Shown here: piece by piece, positions 53,400-61,001 of the stretch
Numbering within the stretch: position 1 is the stretch's first letter
Layout: each line of letters starts with the position of its first letter
NCBI RefSeq assembly: GCF_030406325.1
Contig: NZ_JAUEQY010000006.1
Span: 1-64,000 of the forward strand
Direction of reading: 5' to 3'
Origin: Actinomadura sp. DC4
GTDB taxonomy: Bacteria; Actinomycetota; Actinomycetes; Streptosporangiales; Streptosporangiaceae
Length of the DNA: 64,000 nt
Notes under the pieces: generated by a model
What the model was told of the DNA's origin: nothing
Seen by the model: only the letters and a program-made list of their open reading frames with translations
Database searches by the model: none
Position numbers and translations under genes: made by a program

Positions 53400-54746
53400 T
53401 CATCGCGGCACCACGGCTCTCAGCCGGATCGGCAGCGCGCCCGGCACCAGCGCGCCCATCGCGGCGGGCGGCACCTGCTGGCCCGGCTGCAGCGCCATCT
53501 GGTAGCGCTGGAGGATGTTGAGGACGGCGATGGAGATCTCGATCCACGCGAAGTGCTCGCCGATGCAGTTGCGGACGCCGGCACCGAAGGGCAGGAACGC
53601 CGTGCGCGGGTACTTCTTGGGATCGTCGAGCCAGCGGCGCGGTTTGAACTCGTCGGGGTCCTCGTACACGCTCTCGTCCCGCTGGATCGCGTACACGGAG
53701 TAGAAGACCTGGGTGCCCGGCGGCAGTTCGTGACCGCCGAGGCTCGTGGTCCCCAGGGTGCGCCGGCCCAGCGCCCACACCGGCGGGTACAGCCGCAACG
53801 ACTCCTTGATCACCGCTTGCAGCAGCGGCAGCCCGAAGATGGCCTGCACGGACCCGTTCGCGTCCATGTCGAACCCGGTGACCTCGGCGCGCAGCTCCTC
53901 CTGGATCTCGGGGTGGCGGGCCAGCAGGTAGCAGCACCAGGCCATGGCGCTGGGCGTGGTCTCGGACCCGGCGGTGAGGAAGGTCAGGAACTCGTTCAGG
54001 ATCTGCGCCCGGTCGTTGTCCTTGCGGGTGACCTCGTCGTCGGTGTCGGTCAGCACGTTCATGAGGTCGGCCCGCGCGCCGCTCGCGCGGTCCGCGCGGA
54101 GCCGGTCGTCGACCAGCCGGTCGCCGAGCGCGCGCAGGTCGGCGATGGCCGAGTGGAACGCGCGGTTCTCCGAGGTCGGGATGATGTCGAACAGGCGCGG
54201 CGGCAGGGCTCCGCGCTTCTCGATCCCCGAGATGACGATCGGCATCTTCTCGCGGACGAGCTCGACGTCCGCGTCGCTCATCTCCGTCGAGAAGAGAGTG
54301 TCGATGACGACCCGCGTGGCCAGCCGGTAGAACTCGGGATAGAGCTCCACGACGTCGCGGCCCGCCCACGACTCGACCATGGCCGTGCTGTAGGTGTGCA
54401 TGGCGTCGATGTAGTCGTTGACCGACGGCTTGTTGAACATCGGCTGCATCAGGCGGCGCTGCCGGAAATGCAGATCGCCCTCCGCGAGGAGCACGCCGTT
54501 TCCGAGCATCGCGCGCGCTCGTTCGTACTGGATGCCCTTGTCGTACTTCTTGGCGTCGGGCACCAGGATTTGGTAGAGCAGTTCGTGATTGGAGATCAGG
54601 CAGGCGTCCTTCCACCCGATCTTTATGCGCGACAGCGGCGCGGTCCGTGCCGCGCTGCTGAAGAACTTCAGCGGGTCCTGCCAGATGTTGAGGATGTGTC
54701 CGATGAGCGGCTTGGCGTGCGGTACCAACGGCGGTTTGGCGACCAT
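53400..54746 (-). CDS. Cytochrome P450 (upstream of terpene synthase)
   Basis: A 448-residue P450 of the longer CYP4/CYP102-like style: PHAKPLIGHILNIWQDPLKFF at the N-terminus, I-helix FLTAGSETTPSAM, K-helix KESLRLYPPVWALGRR (intact ExxR), and heme loop FLPFGAGVRNCIGEHFAW. ATG 54746 has GGGGAA eight bases upstream; the open frame to 55472 is a shadow. It lies 14 bp after the P450 gene above it. Confidence 0.93.
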   Translation of the reverse strand: MVAKPPLVPHAKPLIGHILNIWQDPLKFFSSAARTAPLSRIKIGWKDACLISNHELLYQILVPDAKKYDKGIQYERARAMLGNGVLLAEGDLHFRQRRLMQPMFNKPSVNDYIDAMHTYSTAMVESWAGRDVVELYPEFYRLATRVVIDTLFSTEMSDADVELVREKMPIVISGIEKRGALPPRLFDIIPTSENRAFHSAIADLRALGDRLVDDRLRADRASGARADLMNVLTDTDDEVTRKDNDRAQILNEFLTFLTAGSETTPSAMAWCCYLLARHPEIQEELRAEVTGFDMDANGSVQAIFGLPLLQAVIKESLRLYPPVWALGRRTLGTTSLGGHELPPGTQVFYSVYAIQRDESVYEDPDEFKPRRWLDDPKKYPRTAFLPFGAGVRNCIGEHFAWIEISIAVLNILQRYQMALQPGQQVPPAAMGALVPGALPIRLRAVVPR

Positions 54747-54760
54747 GACTGGAATTCCCC

Positions 54761-55957
54761 TCACCAGCGGATGGGCAGCGAGCTGAAAGCGCGGAACACA
54801 TATCCGCCGGGCAGCCGCTCGGGTGGCGCCGCCTCGTCGAAACGCGGCGCGGACGGGACCGCCTCCAGCAGCGCGGCCAGCGCCAGGCGCGCCTCCACAC
54901 GGCCGAGATGGGACCCAACGCAGCGGTGGATGCCGTGCCCGAAGCCGATGTGCTTGTGGCCGCCCGCCATCGGGTCCGCCGTCGTGCCGTTCGGCCCGGC
55001 GAGAAGCGGATAGGCCCCGATCGCCAGGTGCAGCCGCGCGCCGGCCGGGACGGTGACGCCGCGGATCACGGTCTCCTCCTCGACCGAGCGGGGCGTGCTC
55101 TGCACGGAAGGGTCGGCGGCGAGCGTCTCCTCGACGAAGTCGGGAATGGCGCCGGGATCGCCGGCGAGCCGGTCCCAGCGGCCGGTCTCGATGAGCCGGG
55201 CCACCGCGTTGCCGATGAGGCCGGAGGTGGTCTCGTGCCCGGCGGCGATCATGACCCGGATCGCGACGATGATGTCGTCCACCTCGTGCACGGCGCCCGG
55301 TGTGCCGATGGCGTCGGCCATCTCCAGGATGAGGCTGGGCCGCCGCTCCGCACGGATCTTCGCGATCAGGTCCCGCACGTAGTCGTCGTAGGCGCGGACG
55401 GAGCCGGCCGCCTGTGTCTGCTGCTCCGGCGGCAGCGGGGCCACCTGCAGCGCGAGCCATAGATCGTTCCACTGCTTGACCTGAGCCCGGTCGTCCTCGG
55501 GGATGCCGATCATGTCGGAGATGATTTTGATCGGCAGCGGGTAGGCGAGCTCCCCCATGACGTCGAAGGCGTTCCGGCCGGTCAGGTCACCGCACAGGCC
55601 GGTGGCGACGTCGCGGATCTTGGGCGCCAGCCGGTCGACCGCGGCCGGGGTGAACGGCCGGATGAAGGTCTTGCGGAACGCCGAATGCGCGGGAGGCGGC
55701 TCGTTGAACAGTGCCGTCCGGTAGAAGAGGGTGTCGTCGAGGATCGCCCGCGCCTCGTCGCAGACCGGAACATGGCCTTCCAGATTATGGACGCTCGTGT
55801 ACTTGTCGTGATCCTCGAGTATCTCGAAGATCAGGGCGGGGTCGGTGACGACGTACTCCGCGGGGCCGACCGGGGTGAGGGGCGCCTCGGCGTTCAAGGC
55901 CCGGTAAGTGGAGTACGGGTCGGTCATGAAGTCGTGGACGGTACCGGTTAACGACAC
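54761..55957 (-). CDS. Cytochrome P450 lacking the ExxR arginine (first gene of operon)
   Basis: A 398-residue P450 with a normal I-helix (IAAGHETTSGL) and heme loop (FGHGIHRCVGSHLGRVE). The K-helix reads DFVEETLAADPSVQ where relatives have EELLRYDPPVQ, so the ExxR Arg is Ala. The DNA at this point (GAG-GAG-ACG-CTC-GCC) is unambiguous. A few streptomycete families (CYP156/CYP157) are known to depart from ExxR. GTG 55957 has GGAGAGG upstream; its third codon is TTA (55949-55951). Confidence 0.92.
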   Translation of the reverse strand: MSLTGTVHDFMTDPYSTYRALNAEAPLTPVGPAEYVVTDPALIFEILEDHDKYTSVHNLEGHVPVCDEARAILDDTLFYRTALFNEPPPAHSAFRKTFIRPFTPAAVDRLAPKIRDVATGLCGDLTGRNAFDVMGELAYPLPIKIISDMIGIPEDDRAQVKQWNDLWLALQVAPLPPEQQTQAAGSVRAYDDYVRDLIAKIRAERRPSLILEMADAIGTPGAVHEVDDIIVAIRVMIAAGHETTSGLIGNAVARLIETGRWDRLAGDPGAIPDFVEETLAADPSVQSTPRSVEEETVIRGVTVPAGARLHLAIGAYPLLAGPNGTTADPMAGGHKHIGFGHGIHRCVGSHLGRVEARLALAALLEAVPSAPRFDEAAPPERLPGGYVFRAFSSLPIRW

Positions 55958-56211
55958 ATGCCTCTCCAATATCACGCAGCATGAAAAAACAACGGCGATG
56001 ACGACGATGGAAGCGCCCGTTGCAGGGGGCTGCATTCATACGCCTAATGGCGCTACGCAAAGCAGCGTGAGCGATATTCGGCTGGTTGCTTTGTACTCAG
56101 GTGAAGTTACCAACCGGCCGACTGTGCATCAAGAGTTCTTTTTGCATCGTCGGCGAAGGCGCGTAGCAGCTTATTGCCAATGGCATTTCACGGCGGCCGT
56201 CCGTGTGCGGT
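55958..56211 (-). promoter_or_regulatory. Leader/promoter region of the terpenoid-polyketide operon
   Basis: 254 bp before the first P450 gene, visibly richer in A and T than its surroundings (for example 55981-55990 and 56130-56143). It must hold the operon promoter unless transcription comes through from the hydrolase gene. I could not settle on -35/-10 boxes. Confidence 0.45.
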
Positions 56212-56937
56212 TCAGGCGAGCTTCAGCAGGAGGCCGGCGAGCTCGGCCGGCATGGTGATCATGCAGTCGTGGCCGGTCGGCAGCTCCCACACCTGCGCCG
56301 GGGTGCCGTTGGGCTGGATCGCGGGGACGGGCCGCCGGGTGAAGCCGTCCGGCTTGCCGACGGTGCAGTGGATGTGCGTGCGCGGGATCGCGTCCGCGGC
56401 CGGGTCGTCCAGGCGGACCGGCTGCTGGAGGCAGCGCACCGGCTGGTCCGACAGCATCGTGCGCAACCAGGCGACGTCCTCCGGGTCGGTGACCCCGAAC
56501 AGGCCCATGGGCGGCGGCATCTCGGGGAGCGGCGGAACGCGCCAGCCGCTGTCGGACTTCAGGGTGAGGTCGATCAGGGCCCGGGTCACCGGCATGACGT
56601 CGGCCGCGGTCTCACCGTCTTCCGGGACCATCGCGTCGAGGTAGACCAGGTGCGCGATCCGGTCCGGGACCCGGTCGGCCACGGACGCGATGACCAGCCC
56701 GGCGTAGCTGTGTCCCACCAGCACCACCTCGGTGAGGTCCTCCTCGGTGATCAGCCCGACGATGTCCTCGACGTGCGTGTCCAGCCCCACGTCGGGGCCG
56801 AGCAGGTGCGCCCTGTCGCCGTAGCCGGTCAGCGACGGCGTGAGCACCCGATGCCCGGCCGAGGTCAGCGACGGGACCATCCGCTCCCAGCACCGCCCGC
56901 TGTGCCAGGCACCGTGGACCAGTAGATATGTGGACAT
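56212..56937 (-). CDS. Alpha/beta-fold hydrolase
   Basis: A 241-residue hydrolase of the esterase/haloperoxidase-like group. The oxyanion segment LVHGAWHSGRCW is at the N-terminus, the nucleophile elbow GHSYAG is around residue 96, and the catalytic His is in PTGHDCMI near the end. Substrate is unknown. It is transcribed away from the TetR gene, sharing a 108-bp control region with two matching operators, so its expression is probably repressed by that TetR. A link to the terpenoid operon 254 bp downstream is possible only by position. Confidence 0.88.
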   Translation of the reverse strand: MSTYLLVHGAWHSGRCWERMVPSLTSAGHRVLTPSLTGYGDRAHLLGPDVGLDTHVEDIVGLITEEDLTEVVLVGHSYAGLVIASVADRVPDRIAHLVYLDAMVPEDGETAADVMPVTRALIDLTLKSDSGWRVPPLPEMPPPMGLFGVTDPEDVAWLRTMLSDQPVRCLQQPVRLDDPAADAIPRTHIHCTVGKPDGFTRRPVPAIQPNGTPAQVWELPTGHDCMITMPAELAGLLLKLA

Positions 56938-56972
56938 GACTCTCCCCCACTCGATCTGGCATGATAGAGAAA

Positions 56973-57019
56973 CGGGACAGCGTCCCGGTTGCTCGATCGA
57001 CGATATGGGACGTTGTCCC
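56973..57019. promoter_or_regulatory. Two TetR operator palindromes
   Basis: CGGGAC-AGC-GTCCCG (56973-56987) and GGGAC-GTT-GTCCC (57007-57019) are near-identical palindromes with three-base spacers, centres 33 bp apart (about three helical turns). They lie between the divergent hydrolase and TetR genes. Confidence 0.8.
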
Positions 57020-57045
57020 GTTTAGCAACGGCCGGTGGGAAGGAC

Positions 57046-57609
57046 ATGGTGGACGAGCGCGCGGTACGGCCCAAGCGGGCGGACGCCCGGCGCAACGAGG
57101 AGGCCCTGCTCAACGCGGCCGCCGCGGTCTTCGTCGCGTCCGGCGTCGAAGCGCCCATCCGTGACATCGCGGCCGAGGCCGGCGTCGGGACGGCCACGAT
57201 CTACCGTCACTTCCCGACGCGAGCGGACCTCATCATCGCCGTCTACCGGCACCAGGTCGAGGCCCTCGCGCTGGCCGGCCCGGACCTGCTGGAGACCAGC
57301 GCGAGCCCGCATGCCGCGCTGGCGCAGTGGATCGACCTGTTCGTCGACTTCCTGGTCACCAAGCTCGGGCTCGCCGCCGTACTCCAGTCCGACGACCCCT
57401 GCTTCGACCCCCTGCACTCCTACTTTCTCGAACGGCTCGAGCCCGTCTGCGCCGAGCTGCTCGACGCCGCCGGGATCCGCTCCGGCCCGGACGCCTATGA
57501 GCTCATGCGGGGCGTCGGCGGCCTGTGCGCGGGCGCCGGCGGCAACCACCACTACGACGCGCGCCGGCTGGCCCGGCTCCTCATCGCGGGGCTAGGCGGG
57601 CCGCACTGA
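57046..57609 (+). CDS. TetR-family transcriptional repressor
   Basis: A 187-residue regulator. The N-terminal helix-turn-helix is ADARRNEEALLNAAAAVF ... VGTATIYRHFPTRADLI, and the C-terminal ~130 residues form a ligand-binding helical domain of the SbtR/TetR_C type. ATG 57046 is preceded by GGGAAGG; the frame from 56989 crosses the operators and is unlikely. It probably represses itself and the divergent hydrolase gene. Confidence 0.92.
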   Translation: MVDERAVRPKRADARRNEEALLNAAAAVFVASGVEAPIRDIAAEAGVGTATIYRHFPTRADLIIAVYRHQVEALALAGPDLLETSASPHAALAQWIDLFVDFLVTKLGLAAVLQSDDPCFDPLHSYFLERLEPVCAELLDAAGIRSGPDAYELMRGVGGLCAGAGGNHHYDARRLARLLIAGLGGPH

Positions 57610-57614
57610 CAGGG

Positions 57615-58187
57615 CTACAGGCCCGGTGCGCCCCAGACGGGGAACCAGCGGCTGAGGTCGCTCTCCACGGGCAGGTCGGCGCCGACCGCGCCGCGTACCT
57701 GGAGTTCGAGGGCGTTGTCCCGCTTTTCCCCCGACGTCGGGGCGAAGGGGTAGAACGTGCCTCGCTTGTAGAGGTAGACGAGGCCGATGCGACGGCCGTC
57801 GGGGCCGGCGAAGGCGACCACCGAGCACAGGAGCTGCGGGCCGAACCCGCCGGACTCCAGCGAGGCGTTCACCGCGTGGATGTCGGTGACGAGACCCTCG
57901 AGGTCGGTGGGCTCGTGCCGGGTGACCAGCCAGGTGTAGCCGTAGGAGTCGGTGCTCAGCTCGATCTTGGGCCCGTCGCCGCCGGAGTCGAGCAGCTCGC
58001 GTACGTCGCTCTCGATCTGGGCGAACGCGGCGCCCTCGGCGGCACGGAAGCAGACCGCGCCCACGCCCGTGGGCTTGAGCGCGGCGGCGGCCTCCAGCGT
58101 GATCGCCGCCGTGGGCAGCGCGAACAGCCGGTCGAGGTCGGGCTTCTTCGGTTTGGAGCGCCCGAGCAGGGCGTCGAGGAAACCCAC
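57615..58187 (-). CDS. pspAB: PspA-associated protein PspAB
   Basis: A 190-residue cytoplasmic protein beginning MGFLDALLGRSKPKKPDLDRLFALPTAAITLE, the PspAB signature. It is found in actinobacteria beside htpX and pspA. Its molecular role is not established; it is presumed to belong to the envelope-stress response. It starts one base after the htpX stop and is the last gene of pspA-pspAA-htpX-pspAB. Confidence 0.88.
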   Translation of the reverse strand: MGFLDALLGRSKPKKPDLDRLFALPTAAITLEAAAALKPTGVGAVCFRAAEGAAFAQIESDVRELLDSGGDGPKIELSTDSYGYTWLVTRHEPTDLEGLVTDIHAVNASLESGGFGPQLLCSVVAFAGPDGRRIGLVYLYKRGTFYPFAPTSGEKRDNALELQVRGAVGADLPVESDLSRWFPVWGAPGL

Positions 58188-58188
58188 C

Positions 58189-59115
58189 TCAGACGCCCTG
58201 GCCGAGCTGGGCGGAGATCGACGCGAGCTGCTCCAGCCGCTTTTCCAGCGGCGGGTGGGTCGAGAAGAGCGAGGAGATGCTGAACCCCTTGGAGAACGCG
58301 GGCGCGAAGTAGAAGGCGTTGAACGGCTCGGCCGCCCGCAGGTCCTTGGTCGGGATGCGGGCCATGTCGCCGGTCACCTTGGTCAGCGCGCTGGCCAGGG
58401 CGGACGGCCGCCCGGTCAGCACCGCCGCCGCCCGGTCGGCGGACAGCTCGCGGTAGCGCGAGAGCGCGCGGGTCAGCAGGAAGCTGACCGCGTAGACGGC
58501 CGCGCTGACCGCGATGACGATCAGGAGCACGGTCGCCGTGCTCTGGTCGTTGTTGTTGCGGTTGCGGTCGCTGAAGCCGCCCCACAGGCCCCACTCCAGG
58601 CCGAACCGCGTGAGCAGGCCGGCCAGGATGCCCAGGAACGACGCGATCGTCATCACCGCGACGTCGCGGTGGGCGACGTGCGCGAGTTCGTGGGCGAGCA
58701 CGCCCTCCAGCTCGGTGGTGTCGAGCCGGCGGAGCAGCCCCGTGGTGACACAGACGACCGCGTTGTCCTGGTTGCGTCCGGTGGCGAAGGCGTTCGGCAC
58801 GTCCGTGTCGGCCACCGCCACCCTCGGCTTCGGCATGTCGGTCATCGCGCAGATGCGGTCGATGACCCCGTGGAGCTCCGGCGCCTCCTGCTCGGAGACG
58901 ACTTTCCCGTGCATCGCGAACAGCGCGAGCTTGTCGGAGAAGAAGTACTGCACGAGCAGGAAGATCACGGCTATGACGAGGACGAGCACCCACAACTTGG
59001 GCACGAAGACGATGAAGAAACCGACGAAGGCGACGTAGAGCAGCCCCAGCAGGAACATCGTCACCAGCATGCGCGCCGTGAGTCCTCGATCCGGTGCGAA
59101 ACGAGAACGCGCCAT
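58189..59115 (-). CDS. htpX: HtpX zinc metalloprotease
   Basis: A 308-residue M48B membrane protease that degrades misfolded membrane proteins. Two N-terminal transmembrane helices (about residues 15-60) precede the zinc motif VLAHELAHVAHRDV, two further helices follow, and the third ligand lies in RELSADRAAAVLTG. The C-terminal FSTHPPLEKRLEQL is a family hallmark. ATG 59115 has GGAGGAA upstream; the longer frame from 59166 is not needed. Confidence 0.94.
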   Translation of the reverse strand: MARSRFAPDRGLTARMLVTMFLLGLLYVAFVGFFIVFVPKLWVLVLVIAVIFLLVQYFFSDKLALFAMHGKVVSEQEAPELHGVIDRICAMTDMPKPRVAVADTDVPNAFATGRNQDNAVVCVTTGLLRRLDTTELEGVLAHELAHVAHRDVAVMTIASFLGILAGLLTRFGLEWGLWGGFSDRNRNNNDQSTATVLLIVIAVSAAVYAVSFLLTRALSRYRELSADRAAAVLTGRPSALASALTKVTGDMARIPTKDLRAAEPFNAFYFAPAFSKGFSISSLFSTHPPLEKRLEQLASISAQLGQGV

Positions 59116-59183
59116 CGTGTTTCCTCCAACCCCCGCCTGCATGTATCCGTTAGAACGCCGGAGCACCTCGTAAGGTGCCAGGG

Positions 59184-59462
59184 TCAGTCGGGAATGAGTC
59201 CCGCGTCCCCGAGCATCGCGCGTACTTCGTCCATCGTGGCGTCGGCCGGCGGAAGGATCAGCTCGGACGGGGCGAGGTCCTCGGCGGGCAGCGTCTTGCC
59301 CACCGTGCGGACCTGCTCCAGCAGCGCGTGGAGCGCGCTGCGGAACTTTTCCTCGTCGCCGGAGTCGATCGCCGACTCCAGCTCGGCGTCCAGGATGTTG
59401 AGGGCGGCGAGGTCGCCCTCCTGGACGTCCAGCTGCCCCTCACCCATGACTCGGACGATCAC
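59184..59462 (-). CDS. pspAA: PspA-associated protein PspAA
   Basis: A 92-residue acidic protein (MIVRVMGEGQLDVQEGDLAALNILDAELESAI...) that accompanies PspA in actinobacteria and is thought to bind it. The GTG start overlaps the pspA stop (GTGA), showing tight coupling. A 68-bp gap separates it from htpX. Confidence 0.9.
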   Translation of the reverse strand: MIVRVMGEGQLDVQEGDLAALNILDAELESAIDSGDEEKFRSALHALLEQVRTVGKTLPAEDLAPSELILPPADATMDEVRAMLGDAGLIPD

Positions 59463-60268
59463 TGGCCCTCCCCCGGCTGCTGGGGACGGGGCGCCTGGTA
59501 CGGCTGGGCCTGCTGCGGCTGGCCCTGCGCCTGGCCGGGCGCGGCGTCGAGCTGCTTGGGCGCCGGGGCCATGCCCAGCTCCGCCTTCATCTGCTCCAGC
59601 TCCAGGTCGACCCCGGGGCCCGTCGAGCCCACGCGGTCCAGCTCGGCCTGGATGTCGTCACGGGGCCCGGAGTAGTCCTCCAGGGCGCCCGAGGCGAGGA
59701 GCTCGTCGATGGCGCCGGCGCGCGCCTTCATGTTCTCGGTCTTCTCCTCGGCGCGCTGGATCGCCAGACCCACGTCGCCCATCTCCTCGGAGATGCCGGA
59801 GAACGCCTCGTTGATCTTGGTCTGCGCCTCGGCCGCGGTGTAGGTCGCCTTGATGGTCTCCTTGCGCGTACGGAAGGAGTCCACCTTGGCCTGCAGCCGC
59901 TGCGAGGCCAGCGTGAGCTTCTCCTCCTCGCCCTGAAGCTGCTGGTACTGCGCCCGGAGGTCGTTGAGCTGGCCGTCGAGGCCGCCCCGCCGGGACAGCG
60001 CCTCGCGCGCCAGGTCCTCGCGGCCGACCTGGAGCGCCTTCTTGCCCTGGTCGGTCAGCTTGTTCTGCTGCTGCTCCAGCTGGTTGATCTGCAGCTCCAG
60101 CCGCTTGCGGGAGGTGGCCACGTCGGCCACGCCGCGGCGGACCTTCTGAAGCATCTCAAGCTGGCGCTGATACGAATAGTCAAGGGTCTCGCGAGGATCT
60201 TCCATTTTGTCCAACGCCTTGTTGGCCTTGGACTTGAAGATCATCGACATACGTTTCATCACGCTCAT
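59459..60268 (-). CDS. pspA: Phage shock protein A / IM30 / Vipp1 family protein
   Basis: A 269-residue membrane-remodelling scaffold of the ESCRT-III/PspA fold that protects the cytoplasmic membrane under stress. It has an amphipathic N-terminal helix (KRMSMIFKSKANKALDKMEDPRETLDYSY), a long coiled-coil hairpin to about residue 180, and a Pro/Gln-rich disordered tail. ATG 60268 has AAGGGACC upstream at long spacing; ATG 60259 or 60250 could also serve. First gene of the four-gene stress operon. Confidence 0.93.
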   Translation of the reverse strand: MSVMKRMSMIFKSKANKALDKMEDPRETLDYSYQRQLEMLQKVRRGVADVATSRKRLELQINQLEQQQNKLTDQGKKALQVGREDLAREALSRRGGLDGQLNDLRAQYQQLQGEEEKLTLASQRLQAKVDSFRTRKETIKATYTAAEAQTKINEAFSGISEEMGDVGLAIQRAEEKTENMKARAGAIDELLASGALEDYSGPRDDIQAELDRVGSTGPGVDLELEQMKAELGMAPAPKQLDAAPGQAQGQPQQAQPYQAPRPQQPGEGQ

Positions 60269-60392
60269 CGCGCGTGGCCGGTCCCTTCGTGCTGGTGCCT
60301 CTGCAAACGCTGCTGGGGTTAGCCACCACCCTACGCGTTAACGCTCAAGACAGTCATTATGTTCGCGTCCTGACGCCGGTAGGCTGATCTGC

Positions 60393-60980
60393 GTGTTCCG
60401 ACGCCGTACCGATACCGCAACCGAAGAGCCGCCGCAGCCCGTCGAGCCTCCCAAGGCCGAGGGCAAGGGCCGGCCCACGCCCAAACGCCGCGAGGCCGAA
60501 AAACGCAACCGGCAGCCGATAACGGCGCCGCGCACGCGTAAGGAGGCCTATCGCCAGGCGCGCGAGCGACAGGCCACCGACCGCAAAAAGTCGCGTGAGG
60601 GCGTCGCGCGTGGCGACCAGCGCCACATGCTCAAACGCGACAAAGGACCGGTGCGTCAGCTCGCCCGCGACTTCGTCGACTCCCGGCGGACGTTCGGCGA
60701 GTTCTTCATGTACCTCACCATCCTCATCGTCGTGGCCTCGATGGTCGCGCCACTCGCCGTACGCGTCTACCTGCAGACATTCGGCCTGCCGGTGATGCTG
60801 GTCGTGATCATCGGCGAGTCGGTGTGGATCGCGAACCGGGTCAAGAAGATGTCCCACGAGCGGTTCCCGGACGAGAGCACGCAGGGCGTCGGCATCTACG
60901 CCGCCACCCGCTCGATGCAGATCCGGCGGCTCCGCATGCCCCAGGCGCGGCTGAAGCCGGGCCAGAAGGCCGAGGTCTGA
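60393..60980 (+). CDS. DUF3043 membrane protein
   Basis: A 195-residue actinobacterial membrane protein. A Lys/Arg-rich cytoplasmic N-terminus (about 100 residues) is followed by two transmembrane helices around 105-150 and the conserved RVKKMSHERFPDE. Function is unknown. GTG 60393 is the only sensible start. It is divergent from pspA. Confidence 0.85.
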   Translation: MFRRRTDTATEEPPQPVEPPKAEGKGRPTPKRREAEKRNRQPITAPRTRKEAYRQARERQATDRKKSREGVARGDQRHMLKRDKGPVRQLARDFVDSRRTFGEFFMYLTILIVVASMVAPLAVRVYLQTFGLPVMLVVIIGESVWIANRVKKMSHERFPDESTQGVGIYAATRSMQIRRLRMPQARLKPGQKAEV

Positions 60981-61001
60981 CCCGGGCTTAGGCTCGGGCG
61001 C

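Larger units (their letters stand above)
41804..55957 (-). other. Hybrid terpenoid-polyketide biosynthetic operon
   Basis: Nine minus-strand genes run from 55957 down to 41804 with overlaps (GTGA twice, one 95-bp overlap) or gaps under 45 bp, so a single transcript is likely. Order: P450, P450, terpene synthase, P450, acyltransferase, P450, ferredoxin, type I PKS, GGPP synthase. There is no thioesterase, no transporter and no regulator inside. The combination implies a P450-oxidised terpenoid, probably a diterpene, esterified with a PKS-made acyl chain. Product unknown. Confidence 0.8.

Noticed and set aside
53400-55472. 690-codon frame extending the P450 upstream
   Set aside because: The extension is a shadow of the neighbouring P450 gene; ATG 54746 has its own Shine-Dalgarno.
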